A DNA stretch of 33,189 nt from a virus: IMG/VR virus record IMGVR_UViG_3300044911_001419, positions 1-33,189 of that record; one strand, 5' to 3'. The notes under the pieces were generated by a model, which had not been told where the DNA came from, did not search any database, and was given only the letters and a program-made list of their open reading frames with translations. The position numbers and the translations under genes were made by a program. Positions 6,317 through 11,862 of this stretch are shown in pieces. Each line of letters opens with the position of its first letter. Positions within the stretch are counted from its first letter, which is position 1.

Positions 6317-6920
6317 ACTCGCCTGCCTTCCTAATCCAGTTTCGCCACGTCGCCTGCCAGTCCGCCTTAACGCCCTTTTGCCCGGGCTGTGCTGCCCAGT
6401 AGTCCCGGAACTTCGGAAGCTCCCGGGCTTGCAGCGCCGTCCATTGCCCCTGCTCAACCTCCGGCACCCAGTCAGTTGGAAGGCGCGTCCCACGCGCTAC
6501 ACCTGAACGTAGTGAAGGTGTATTGGTGTCTGGTGACTGGGGACGGGCGCGCGGTGCATTGCCTTCGCTATGCGTTCGCATACCGTCCGCATTGCGTTCG
6601 TATTGCGACCACCGTGCATCCGCAGATGCCTTTGCCTTGCGCTGCTTGTCCTGAAATCGTGCGATTTCCTTGTCAGCGCGCGCCTGGTGGTAGGTGTCGT
6701 CCTGCAACACGAAAAACTCGCGCAGCACATAAGCCACGGCGTCCCGCTCTTGCTTTGTCGATGCGCGTGCCAACTTGCAGCACTCGCGCACGTCGGCCGG
6801 CAGAGCGCGCTCGCGCGCGTAGTAGGCGTCCAGCAGTCGGCGATAGGCGCAGTCCTCAAGCATGCTGAGGTGCGCTGTATCGCGCAGATAATCGCCAAGG
6901 TGGTGTTCGTAATAGTTCAT
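6111..6920 (-). CDS. DUF1376 replication initiator-like protein
   Basis: 269 residues, ATG 6920. The N-terminus YYEHHLGDYLRDTAHLSMLE, then YRRLLDAYYARERALP, is diagnostic of DUF1376, a winged-helix-like domain found in phage replication initiators. The middle is basic and low-complexity (KQRKAKASADARWSQYE). The segment LPTDWVPEV, with KFRDYWAAQPG and KADWQATWRNWIRKA, is the C-terminal domain shared with lambda O-type proteins. It probably binds the phage origin and works with the P-like protein encoded just downstream. I did not find an iteron array inside the gene, so the origin is not located. Confidence 0.8.
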   Translation of the reverse strand: MNYYEHHLGDYLRDTAHLSMLEDCAYRRLLDAYYARERALPADVRECCKLARASTKQERDAVAYVLREFFVLQDDTYHQARADKEIARFQDKQRKAKASADARWSQYERNADGMRTHSEGNAPRARPQSPDTNTPSLRSGVARGTRLPTDWVPEVEQGQWTALQARELPKFRDYWAAQPGQKGVKADWQATWRNWIRKAGEYAESGRHSGASPAKPLSAVERVRQACGLDDDGFPLGPDDGNLRPQVDEQLRDEADGRVVEAPFRVVAG

Positions 6921-6934
6921 TGCCGAAGCGTCGC

Positions 6935-7123
6935 TTACAGTGCGTACTCGGCAACCCGCGAACGGCCCTTGCGGACCATCGTCGTCTTCACGTCGTAGCC
7001 GGCTCGCCGCAGGTCCAGAATCCTGGCGCCGAGGCGCAGGGTTCCGAACTCGTTCAGGGCCTGTAGCGGCGTCAGCTTCTTGCCGTCTTGCAGGTGCTTC
7101 AGAATCGCTTCGGTCTGGCTCAT
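6935..7123 (-). CDS. winged-helix HTH domain protein (HTH_39-like)
   Basis: 62 residues, ATG 7123 with GGAGG about 9 nt upstream. QTEAILKHLQDGKKLTPLQAL followed by FGTLRLGARILDLRRAGYDV and a short basic wing (VRKGRSRVAEYAL) is the pattern of a small phage winged-helix family (PF14090 type). Such proteins are common in early operons next to replication genes and are assumed to bind DNA. It lies 11 bp beyond the DUF1376 start and is transcribed with it. The precise target is unknown. Confidence 0.8.
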   Translation of the reverse strand: MSQTEAILKHLQDGKKLTPLQALNEFGTLRLGARILDLRRAGYDVKTTMVRKGRSRVAEYAL

Positions 7124-7126
7124 CCG

Positions 7127-7339
7127 TTATTCCCTCCGCTGTTCCGGCCCTGACATTTTCCCGCGCACATATGCCAGACTCCCGTGCACATGGACGCTCA
7201 AAACATCGCGGACGTACTCAGCAACTGGCTTGTTGCTCATGACAGCCAGCGCTGCCAGTGCGTTTTTCAAATCTTCATCAACGGCGACGCGAAGCTCGTC
7301 CGTCAGCTTCGCAGCGTTGCTGCTTCCGTTTCGGCTCAT
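7127..7339 (-). CDS. ribbon-helix-helix-like small regulator
   Basis: 70 residues. ATG 7339 is chosen because GGAG sits 6 nt before it; earlier in-frame starts at 7351 or 7402 are possible. A short strand-like segment (AAKLTDELRVAVDEDLKNAL) is followed by two helices (ALAVMSNKPVAEYVRDVLSVHV), the order of a ribbon-helix-helix (Arc/CopG) fold. Such proteins dimerise and bind operators through the strand. The C-terminal tail is polar. It is in the early-left operon behind the Cro-like gene, so it could be a second early regulator. Confidence 0.6.
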   Translation of the reverse strand: MSRNGSSNAAKLTDELRVAVDEDLKNALAALAVMSNKPVAEYVRDVLSVHVHGSLAYVRGKMSGPEQRRE

Positions 7340-7365
7340 GAAAAACTCCATTTTTCGTTTGGGCG

Positions 7366-7557
7366 TTATTTGAGAATCAGGACCGCGATCACTGCGGCCC
7401 ACACCAACAGCCCCGCTGGCACAGCAAGGCCGACACCGATAAAAAAGCCCGCAACATCCTCACGGGCAGGGTTCTCTAGGGGAGAACGGGGAGGATCAAA
7501 CTCAGGCGCAACGCTCATCACGTTGAGCGCCGCGATGTGGCTGCGGCAGCGGCTCAC
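7366..7557 (-). CDS. small single-pass membrane protein
   Basis: 63 residues from GTG 7557, whose GTGA overlaps the stop of the Cro-like gene; ATG 7518 would give 50 residues. A polar, proline-rich N-terminus (FDPPRSPLENPAREDV) precedes one hydrophobic C-terminal segment of about 26 residues (AGFFIGVGLAVPAGLLVWAA and on). It should insert in the inner membrane. Early-operon membrane peptides of temperate phages often affect superinfection or host physiology, but nothing here shows that directly. A terminator-like hairpin is embedded in its coding sequence. Confidence 0.55.
   Translation of the reverse strand: MSRCRSHIAALNVMSVAPEFDPPRSPLENPAREDVAGFFIGVGLAVPAGLLVWAAVIAVLILK
7441..7467 (-). terminator. 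intragenic terminator-like hairpin, leftward
   Basis: Read leftward, GCCCG (complement of 7463-7467), an 11-nt loop and CGGGC (complement of 7447-7451) are followed by six T (complement of 7441-7446). The stem is only 5 bp with a long loop, so it is weaker than the others. It lies about 300 bp downstream of the early-left promoter, where lambdoid phages have their first early terminator. It could attenuate replication-gene expression, or it may simply be coding sequence. Confidence 0.35.
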
Positions 7558-7763
7558 GCTGCGCGCTCGCCAAACACGTCAGGGCGAAGCTCGGCAGCGG
7601 TTACTGCGCCGCCTGTCGCCTTCTCAATGCGAATCGCGTTTTCGGCGCTGACTTTCGTGGCGCAACGCAGCCACTGGGAAACCGCGCCCTGCGTGCGCCC
7701 GATTCGCCGCGCAAATTCGGTTTGCGTCAGGCCCGAAGCCTGCAAGTAATCTGGTAGGTTCAT
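7554..7763 (-). CDS. Cro-like (YdaS-type) regulator
   Basis: 69 residues from ATG 7763. LPDYLQASGLTQTEFARRIG, then TQGAVSQWL, is a Cro-type HTH, and ENAIRIEKATGGAVTAAELRPDVF is the typical end of YdaS-family proteins. It is the first gene of the early-left transcript and is divergent from the repressor gene, the position of Cro. It would bind the TAGC-N5-GCTA operators and oppose or limit repressor. The start lies only 8 bp from the predicted -10, so its mRNA may be almost leaderless. Confidence 0.85.
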   Translation of the reverse strand: MNLPDYLQASGLTQTEFARRIGRTQGAVSQWLRCATKVSAENAIRIEKATGGAVTAAELRPDVFGERAA

Positions 7764-7771
7764 GGCCCCAA

Positions 7772-7799
7772 ATAGTAGCAGGCTGGTAACCGGAAGCAA
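7772..7799 (-). promoter_or_regulatory. early-left promoter
   Basis: Minus strand: -35 TTGCTT (7799-7794), 16-bp spacer, -10 TACTAT (7777-7772). One 13-bp operator (7776-7788) covers the -10 edge and spacer, and the other (7800-7812) abuts the -35. This matches the arrangement at the rightward promoter 8473-8501. Matches to sigma70 are modest (3/6 and 4/6), but the shared geometry makes the call stronger. Confidence 0.6.
7776..7788. promoter_or_regulatory. operator 1 (TAGC-N5-GCTA family)
   Basis: TAGCAGGCTGGTA: half-sites TAGC and GGTA separated by 5 bp, one mismatch from a perfect inverted repeat. It lies in the spacer and -10 of the early-left promoter, so binding there should block Cro-like gene transcription. 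Confidence 0.65.
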
Positions 7800-7812
7800 T
7801 AGCTGGCTGCTA
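7800..7812. promoter_or_regulatory. operator 2 (TAGC-N5-GCTA family)
   Basis: TAGCTGGCTGCTA: perfect TAGC/GCTA half-sites with a 5-bp spacer, 24 bp from operator 1 and immediately upstream of the leftward -35. It is also about 35-45 bp upstream of the repressor ATG, where it could control repressor expression. Confidence 0.7.
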
Positions 7813-7845
7813 GTCTTTGGGCGGATTTTTTCCTAGCGTTGCGCC

Positions 7846-8286
7846 ATGGATAGAAAGCCAAAGCGAACAATCACGGAGGCCGACGAACTGGCCGCCGAAG
7901 AATTAAAGAAAATCTGGGACAGGAAGCGCCAGGAACTGAGCCTGACTCAAGAAAAAGCGGCGCAGCAATTCGGCGGCACGCAGGGGTTAATCAGCCAGTA
8001 TCTGCTCGGCCGAATCGCCCTGGGCCGCATTGCGACCCTTAAATTCGCCCGAATTCTGCAAGTCGCCCCGGAGGAAATCCGTCCCGACTTTGAATATTCC
8101 GCAGTCCTGCCCGACGACATGCCCGCCGACGTGATCCGCATGGCGTACCAGCTGGCCGCCATGCCCGAAATCATGCGCCGTGACATCGAGCGCACGATTA
8201 ACCTTTATTCGGCCGCCAAAAATTACCCGGCATTTCTGCAAAAGCTGGAATTGGCAGAGCCACGAAAACCCGCCAAAAATACCTAA
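7846..8286 (+). CDS. CI-like repressor without cleavage domain
   Basis: 146 residues, ATG 7846, divergent from the Cro-like gene. An XRE-type HTH is at about residues 33-60 (LTQEKAAQQFGGTQGLISQYL). The C-terminal 80 residues are helical (MPADVIRMAYQLAAMPEIMR) with no S24/LexA peptidase serine-lysine dyad, and the protein is far shorter than lambda CI. It should maintain lysogeny by binding the operators on both sides of its gene. Without autocleavage it cannot be inactivated by the classical RecA route. No Shine-Dalgarno is visible, so the mRNA may be leaderless, as for lambda cI from PRM. Confidence 0.85.
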   Translation: MDRKPKRTITEADELAAEELKKIWDRKRQELSLTQEKAAQQFGGTQGLISQYLLGRIALGRIATLKFARILQVAPEEIRPDFEYSAVLPDDMPADVIRMAYQLAAMPEIMRRDIERTINLYSAAKNYPAFLQKLELAEPRKPAKNT

Positions 8287-8293
8287 TCAATTT

Positions 8294-8313
8294 CCGCGCA
8301 TTTTCGTGCGCGG
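8294..8313. terminator. hairpin after repressor gene
   Basis: CCGCGCA (8294-8300), a 6-nt loop, then TGCGCGG (8307-8313), starting 7 bp after the repressor stop. There is no T tract directly behind it. A second, AT-only inverted repeat (8322-8342, nine-base arms around CCG) follows. They may protect the 3' end or help termination. Confidence 0.45.
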
Positions 8314-8394
8314 AGTCACGGAAAATAAAACCGTTTTATTTTTCGCGCCGTTCATCTGCGCCGCGGTAGTGTCGCGTCACTTTTGCCAGCGCAA

Positions 8395-8420
8395 AAAAGG
8401 TACAGCCCCGCGTACCTTTT
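8395..8420. terminator. bidirectional terminator-like hairpin
   Basis: AAAAGGTAC (8395-8403) pairs with GTACCTTTT (8412-8420) around an 8-nt loop, giving A and T tracts on both flanks. It would end the repressor transcript and isolate it from the rightward promoter 50 bp further on. The 8287-8539 gap holds no gene: only this hairpin, those at 8294-8342, and the operator/promoter cluster. Confidence 0.6.
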
Positions 8421-8459
8421 AAACCCCGCTTTATTCCATTCCACTCACCTGAAAAGTTC

Positions 8460-8472
8460 TAACAGCCTGCTA
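8460..8472. promoter_or_regulatory. operator 3 (TAGC-N5-GCTA family)
   Basis: TAACAGCCTGCTA: 12 of 13 bases equal the reverse complement of operator 1. It ends at the base before the -35 of the rightward promoter, as operator 2 does at the leftward promoter. Confidence 0.65.
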
Positions 8473-8501
8473 TTGCTGCCGGATTAGCAGCACGCTATTA
8501 T
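8473..8501 (+). promoter_or_regulatory. early-right promoter
   Basis: -35 TTGCTG (8473-8478), 17-bp spacer, -10 TATTAT (8496-8501, 5 of 6 to consensus). The start point would be near 8508, about 30 nt before the ATG at 8540, which has GGGAGG 4 nt upstream. Operators 3 and 4 overlap or abut it. Confidence 0.75.
8485..8497. promoter_or_regulatory. operator 4 (TAGC-N5-GCTA family)
   Basis: TAGCAGCACGCTA: perfect TAGC/GCTA half-sites with a 5-bp spacer, 25 bp from operator 3. It overlaps the spacer and first bases of the -10, so bound repressor should exclude RNA polymerase. Confidence 0.7.
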
Positions 8502-8539
8502 GTCCCCACAAGCCGCACAACGCGGCAACGGGAGGCGAA

Positions 8540-8932
8540 ATGAACCACCTAGACCTAATCCGCGAACACTGCGCCGGCCAGCAATGGGATGAAGCCCCAT
8601 TCGCCACGCAGGACGAAATTCTGAGCCAGTACCTGCGCGACGAAGGCTTCGACGTCCTCGTGGCCGGCTGCCCTGAACACCGCATGCAGCACGTTTTCCG
8701 CGACCTGCTGGCCGACATGCTGGAAAAGCGCAGTGCGCCTGTCGCCGACTTCGCGGCCGCCGGTCGGGCGTTTGCCGCCGCCGCCTACAGCTTGGCCCGC
8801 GCTGAAGCCGAATTCGTGGTCGAGCAGTTGTGGGACGACGCCCGCGACGACTACTGGGCAGAACACGGCGATCCGGATGCGCACTACCTGCTTTCCGTTG
8901 ACGGGCGCGCCCGACTGGAAGGTGTGCAGTGA
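8540..8932 (+). CDS. hypothetical acidic protein, first gene of early-right operon
   Basis: 130 residues with a strong GGGAGG ribosome-binding site. The sequence is acidic and mostly helical: LRDEGFDVLVAGCPEHRMQ, then FRDLLADMLEKRSAPVADF and AEAEFVVEQLWDDARDDYW. I recognise no domain. Being the first gene transcribed when repression is lifted from the rightward promoter, it may act early in the lysis/lysogeny choice or against host functions. Those are guesses from position. There is no signal peptide or membrane segment. Confidence 0.75.
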   Translation: MNHLDLIREHCAGQQWDEAPFATQDEILSQYLRDEGFDVLVAGCPEHRMQHVFRDLLADMLEKRSAPVADFAAAGRAFAAAAYSLARAEAEFVVEQLWDDARDDYWAEHGDPDAHYLLSVDGRARLEGVQ

Positions 8933-9060
8933 GCCGCGAAGTCTTTGCCCGCGACTGGCGCGAACGTCGCCAGCGCAAGATTTCCGAACTCTGGTTCTCG
9001 CGAATCATGGAAGCCATCTGTGTCGCCGCGTGCGTCGTGATGATGGCGCTGAGTTGGTGA
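8929..9060 (+). CDS. small membrane protein
   Basis: 43 residues from GTG 8929, overlapping the preceding stop as GTGA. A very basic N-terminus (REVFARDWRERRQRKISELW) leads into a hydrophobic C-terminal segment (IMEAICVAACVVMMALSW) that can span the membrane once with the N-terminus inside. Its own stop overlaps the next start (GTGA). The coupling on both sides argues that it is a real gene despite its size. Function unknown. Confidence 0.6.
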   Translation: MSREVFARDWRERRQRKISELWFSRIMEAICVAACVVMMALSW

Positions 9061-9254
9061 GCGTCATGGACGACGTGAATGACTACTACCCGCGCGGGCT
9101 GACAAGGCAGCAGCAGGAACGCGACGAAATGCGCGGGCTGTCCCGCTGCCTGATGCACGAGATGTTCCCGGGTCGCGAATGGGACGACCTGGACGACGAC
9201 GAGCGCGAGGAATTCGAGCGCGAATTTGAGTGGAGGGCATACCGCCATGACTGA
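9057..9254 (+). CDS. hypothetical acidic protein
   Basis: 65 residues from GTG 9057 (GTGA overlap); ATG 9066 would shorten it by three. It contains TRQQQERDEMRGLSRCLMHEMF and a strongly acidic run (DDLDDDEREEFEREFEW). Such charge suggests a DNA mimic or an interaction partner of a basic protein, but there is no direct evidence. It is coupled to its neighbours on both sides. Confidence 0.6.
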   Translation: MSVMDDVNDYYPRGLTRQQQERDEMRGLSRCLMHEMFPGREWDDLDDDEREEFEREFEWRAYRHD

Positions 9255-9396
9255 GCCAGATGAACTGCCGCGCGGCGACGAACCCGAATATCGCGACTGG
9301 CTGGACGACTTGGACTTCGAAGTGCTGGATTGCGTCGAAGTCGAGGTGGAATACACAGAATTACTAGATGGAGGACGAGATGTTTTCGACTTCTGA
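9247..9396 (+). CDS. very small acidic protein
   Basis: 49 residues, ATG 9247, overlapping the previous gene by 8 bp and the ERF gene by 17 bp. Roughly a third of residues are Asp or Glu (DELPRGDEPEYRDWLDDLD, EVEVEYTELLDGG). There is no recognisable domain. Tight nesting between two coupled genes and a normal start support it being translated. Small acidic early proteins of phages sometimes inhibit DNA-binding host enzymes; that is only a possibility here. Confidence 0.5.
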   Translation: MTEPDELPRGDEPEYRDWLDDLDFEVLDCVEVEVEYTELLDGGRDVFDF

Positions 9397-10132
9397 ACAG
9401 ACTGAAAAGCTTGATGCCGCGCTGGCCAAAGCGCAGGGCGAAATCGAGCCGGCCGCGAAGGACAAGGTTAACCCTGCCTTTCGCTCCAAGTATGCCGACT
9501 TGTCGTCGGTGTGGAGCGCCTGCCGCGCAGCACTGGCAAAGCACAACATCACGCTGACGCAGTGGCCGCTGCACTCCGATGACGGTCGCTTGCACCTCAT
9601 CACCCGGCTGGCTCACGGCGGCCAGTGGATGCAGGCCGAAATGTCGATACCAGTCGGCAAGCCTGACGCGCACGGCTACGGCTCGGCCATGACATACGCC
9701 AAGCGTTATTCACTGGCCGCAGCCATTGGTGTCGTCGCTGACGACGACGACGACGGCAACGCTGCCAGTCAGCCGCGCAACGACATTCAGCCGACACGCG
9801 ACGTGTACGGCGAACTCATGAAGGCCGTAGACAGCAACGACGGCTGGCATGTCCTCGAGATTGCCGCAGACCAGCCGGCCTTTCGGCTGGCTTACGGGCG
9901 GCTTACGGGCAAGCAGAAAACGGCCTGCAAGGAATTGGAGCAGAAAGCCGCGTCGGCTCGCTTCGACTACTGCAACAACTTGGCTGACTACGCCGGCACT
10001 GGCGACGAACTGGGCACGCAGCAGTTGCTTGCGGAACTGGGCGAGAACGCCAGGGCAAAGCAAATGGTGTGGGAACAGTTGGGTTCCGCGACGAAGGCAT
10101 ACATCAAGAATCTGAAGAAAGAGGCGGCATAA
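9380..10132 (+). CDS. erf: ERF-family ssDNA-annealing protein
   Basis: 250 residues. ATG 9380 is chosen because GGAGG lies 5 nt upstream; an ATG four codons earlier overlaps that site. The N-terminal domain has the ERF pattern: KLDAALAKAQGEIEPAAKD, then NPAFRSKYADLSSVWSACR, and the signature GYGSAMTYAKRYSLAAAIGV at about 104-123. An Asp-rich linker follows, then a helical C-terminus (AYIKNLKKEAA). ERF proteins form rings that anneal complementary single strands in phage recombination and repair. The SSB-like gene directly downstream fits this role. Confidence 0.92.
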   Translation: MFSTSEQTEKLDAALAKAQGEIEPAAKDKVNPAFRSKYADLSSVWSACRAALAKHNITLTQWPLHSDDGRLHLITRLAHGGQWMQAEMSIPVGKPDAHGYGSAMTYAKRYSLAAAIGVVADDDDDGNAASQPRNDIQPTRDVYGELMKAVDSNDGWHVLEIAADQPAFRLAYGRLTGKQKTACKELEQKAASARFDYCNNLADYAGTGDELGTQQLLAELGENARAKQMVWEQLGSATKAYIKNLKKEAA

Positions 10133-10387
10133 ATGGCATACGAGCAACGCGACAACTCCGGCGCGCTTTTCCGGAACGACAGGAAGGAAAAGGAAAGCCA
10201 CCCGGACTACCAGGGCAATGCGCTTATCGGCGGCGTTGAGTACTACATCAGCGCGTGGCTGAAGGACGGCAAGAAAGGCAAATTCTTTTCGTTTTCGTTT
10301 AAGCGCAAGGACGACACCGGAAGGCAGGGAGTGCAGCAGGCCCGCGCCGCAGTTGAGGACGATTTCGGCGACGACATTCCGTTCTGA
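10133..10387 (+). CDS. SSB-like protein with DDIPF tail
   Basis: 84 residues; ATG follows the ERF stop directly (TAA-ATG). The N-terminal part (SGALFRNDRKEKESHPDY, then GGVEYYISAWLKDGKKGKFF) belongs to a small phage family with a DUF736-like, probably OB-like beta sheet. The end EDDFGDDIPF is the acidic tip found in bacterial SSB proteins, which recruits partner enzymes. Together with ERF upstream it probably coats single-stranded DNA for annealing. It is shorter than normal SSB, so it may be a partner-recruiting relative. Confidence 0.7.
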   Translation: MAYEQRDNSGALFRNDRKEKESHPDYQGNALIGGVEYYISAWLKDGKKGKFFSFSFKRKDDTGRQGVQQARAAVEDDFGDDIPF

Positions 10388-10391
10388 CGAC

Positions 10392-10499
10392 GAGCGGGAA
10401 GCATGTGAAGAGCGGGCCGCCATTATGGAATATGACGGCGGCCTGACACGGAAAGAAGCGGAGAAAATGGCATGGGATATTACGTCAAAAGGCCCGTAG
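10392..10499 (+). CDS. orphan reading frame after SSB-like gene, start unclear
   Basis: In the +1 frame relative to the SSB-like gene, a stretch without a normal start reads DDEREACEERAAIMEYDGG then LTRKEAEKMAWDITSKGP to TAG 10497-10499. The EERAAIMEYDGG element looks conserved: I know similar elements from phage and plasmid proteins. The only ATG in frame is 10425, which would remove half of it. It may be a gene remnant, a peptide with a rare start, or the product of +1 frameshifting at TTC-TGA-C. Confidence 0.35.
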   Translation, partial: EREACEERAAIMEYDGGLTRKEAEKMAWDITSKGP

Positions 10500-10753
10500 A
10501 AATTCAGGCGTGGCCGGTGTGGGAGCTTTTGAAAATGCACGCTAGCGGCGAGGTGCAGGATTTAGCCGCACTTGGCGCGCTTCAAAAAATGAACATTGCC
10601 GACAACGGCGTCGTTGTGATTGAAACGCTTGAAGGAACGATGAAAGCAGGTCAATCCGATTACATCATTTGTGGCGTTGCTGGCGAGTATTACCCGTGCA
10701 AAGCGGAGATCTTCGCGGCCACTTATGCGCCAGTCATTGCTGGAACGGTGTGA
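10472..10753 (+). CDS. small conserved phage protein
   Basis: 93 residues, ATG 10472 with GGAG 8 nt upstream. The C-terminal half (SDYIICGVAGEYYPCKAEIF, then ATYAPV) matches a short element frequent in phage proteins, where a DYII-x-GV-x-GE-x-YPCK pattern ends the domain. The N-terminal half is helical with VEIQAWPVWELLKMHASG. I know of no defined activity for the family. It lies in the early-right operon between recombination genes and a set of small proteins. Confidence 0.65.
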   Translation: MGYYVKRPVEIQAWPVWELLKMHASGEVQDLAALGALQKMNIADNGVVVIETLEGTMKAGQSDYIICGVAGEYYPCKAEIFAATYAPVIAGTV

Positions 10754-10944
10754 TGGGCTGGTGGTTTTTATTGTCATGGCTAGACGCCGGCATCCCGGCG
10801 TCCATCACCATGTACACGCACGACGAGCAGCGATGCCTCACGGTGGCGCAGGAACATCTTGAGGCCGAGCAAATGCGGCCCGATTCGTATGTTGAAGTGC
10901 TCTATGTTGGCTGCGTCCCTGGTGGCGCGCCGAGGGGGCTGTGA
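10753..10944 (+). CDS. hypothetical small protein
   Basis: 63 residues from ATG 10753, sharing one base with the preceding stop (TGATG). The N-terminus MGWWFLLSWLDAGIPAS is hydrophobic but too short and polar to be a clear membrane segment. The middle (THDEQRCLTVAQEHLEAEQM) is helical and the C-terminus is VEVLYVGCVPGGAPRGL. No family recognised. Translational coupling on both sides supports it. Confidence 0.5.
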   Translation: MGWWFLLSWLDAGIPASITMYTHDEQRCLTVAQEHLEAEQMRPDSYVEVLYVGCVPGGAPRGL

Positions 10945-11138
10945 TGACACATTGGGACGGCTGCTGGGACGCAGGGCCACGGCATTACGAGTGCGCGGTG
11001 ACGCACATAAAGGAACTTGAGCGCTGCACTTCGGAGCTTTTCAGCGTGACTGAATTGATGAGACGCGGGCGCGAAGAACTAGAAGCCGCAGTAATCAGGC
11101 TGAACGATGCTTTTAAACATTTTGAGGGCAAGCCGTGA
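10944..11138 (+). CDS. hypothetical helical protein
   Basis: 64 residues from ATG 10944 (TGATG overlap; GTG 10941 also possible). Two clusters can be seen: HWDGCWDAGPRHYECA, typical of short phage proteins in which CW-x-GP-x-H-x-C occurs, and a helix (SELFSVTELMRRGREELEAA). It ends in FEGKP at a junction that is repeated after the next two genes. Role unknown. Confidence 0.55.
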   Translation: MTHWDGCWDAGPRHYECAVTHIKELERCTSELFSVTELMRRGREELEAAVIRLNDAFKHFEGKP

Positions 11139-11458
11139 TAGACGACGAAACAATCAATCGTTGGCGGGCCAATTATGGATTGGTCGAGCGCAATCCGATT
11201 CAGGCCGCGCAATTCTGGGAGATGACTAACGGCGGCATGGCACCGGCCGGCGCAGTCGCGGCCCTTGGCATATGCCTGGACGAACTTGCGGAAATGCACG
11301 CCGAACTCGCCGAGGCGCGGCGGGAGCGGGACAGGCTGCGGGAGGCGATTGATAACGGGCCATGCTCGTGCTTGTGGACGCGCGAAGGCAGAGTTTGTGA
11401 CGAAAGCGAGCGGCCAAAAACTTGTTGGAAGCGCGCCGCATTGGAGGGTAAGCCGTGA
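11135..11458 (+). CDS. hypothetical coiled-coil protein
   Basis: 107 residues from GTG 11135 (GTGA overlap). After an N-terminal part (RWRANYGLVERNPIQAAQFW) comes a coiled-coil-like segment DELAEMHAELAEARRERDRL and a cysteine-containing end (CSCLWTREGRVC, then C at the following turn), with C-terminus ALEGKP. The coil shares sequence with genes at 11455 and 11859, including a 24-bp identical DNA stretch with the latter. It is one of a series of small proteins with the same C-terminal and junction sequence. Confidence 0.6.
   Translation: MIDDETINRWRANYGLVERNPIQAAQFWEMTNGGMAPAGAVAALGICLDELAEMHAELAEARRERDRLREAIDNGPCSCLWTREGRVCDESERPKTCWKRAALEGKP
11300..11323 (+). repeat. 24-bp direct repeat, copy 1
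   Basis: 24 bases beginning GCCGAACTCGCCGAG are identical to 12006-12029; both encode AELAEARR in the same frame. A shorter version (GCCGAACTCGCCGAGCAG) occurs near 11632. The repeats mark a shared coiled-coil module in three neighbouring genes. Confidence 0.85.
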
Positions 11459-11862
11459 GCAGGGAAATGGATGTAGTGCGCTTGGGCGGAGACGAGTACG
11501 ACGCCCTCGTCGACGAGCGCGACCGGTTGCGGGCCGAGGTTGCCGCACTGGCCGCGAAGGATGCGGAGATAGCCACGCTGGAATGCCAAGCAGGCTTTGC
11601 CCTTGTTCGCGCTGAGACTGCCGAAGCCCGCGCCGAACTCGCCGAGCAGGAAGCGATGGGGCTGCGGGAAATGGTGGACTCAACCAAGGTCGCAGCATGG
11701 GACAAGTGCGCCGAGATTATTCGTCGGGCACAGGCCGCAGAGGCCGAGCGTGATGCACTGCGGGATGTGTTAGAGGAAGTCTTGGCTGATGCAGAAGAAA
11801 GCATTTCCATTTGCCCGCTGACGAAAGCCAAAGCCCGTGCCGTATTGGAGGGTAAGTCGTGA
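11455..11862 (+). CDS. hypothetical coiled-coil protein
   Basis: 135 residues from GTG 11455 (GTGA overlap). Nearly the whole protein is helical: EYDALVDERDRLRAEVAALA, then ARAELAEQEAMGLREMVD and AAEAERDALRDVLEEVLADA. It ends AVLEGKS, like the AALEGKP end of the preceding gene. The ribosome-binding site of each gene is built into this LEGK codon run. It could serve as an assembly or scaffold-type early protein; no function can be assigned. Confidence 0.6.
   Translation: MSREMDVVRLGGDEYDALVDERDRLRAEVAALAAKDAEIATLECQAGFALVRAETAEARAELAEQEAMGLREMVDSTKVAAWDKCAEIIRRAQAAEAERDALRDVLEEVLADAEESISICPLTKAKARAVLEGKS

Noticed and set aside
6111-6920. Replication origin iterons inside the DUF1376 gene
   Set aside because: I looked for lambda-like direct repeats and found no convincing array by eye.
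8484-9356. 290-codon minus-strand frame over the early-right genes
   Set aside because: Ser/Arg-rich low-complexity product that covers the rightward promoter and four coupled genes; typical shadow in GC-rich DNA.
9710-10540. 276-codon minus-strand frame opposite ERF and SSB-like genes
   Set aside because: Antisense to strongly recognised proteins; Val/Leu/Arg-biased composition and no start signal.
10985-11698. 237-codon minus-strand frame opposite the small coiled-coil genes
   Set aside because: Arg/Pro/Ser-rich; the plus-strand genes are coupled by repeated junctions and are clearly the real ones.
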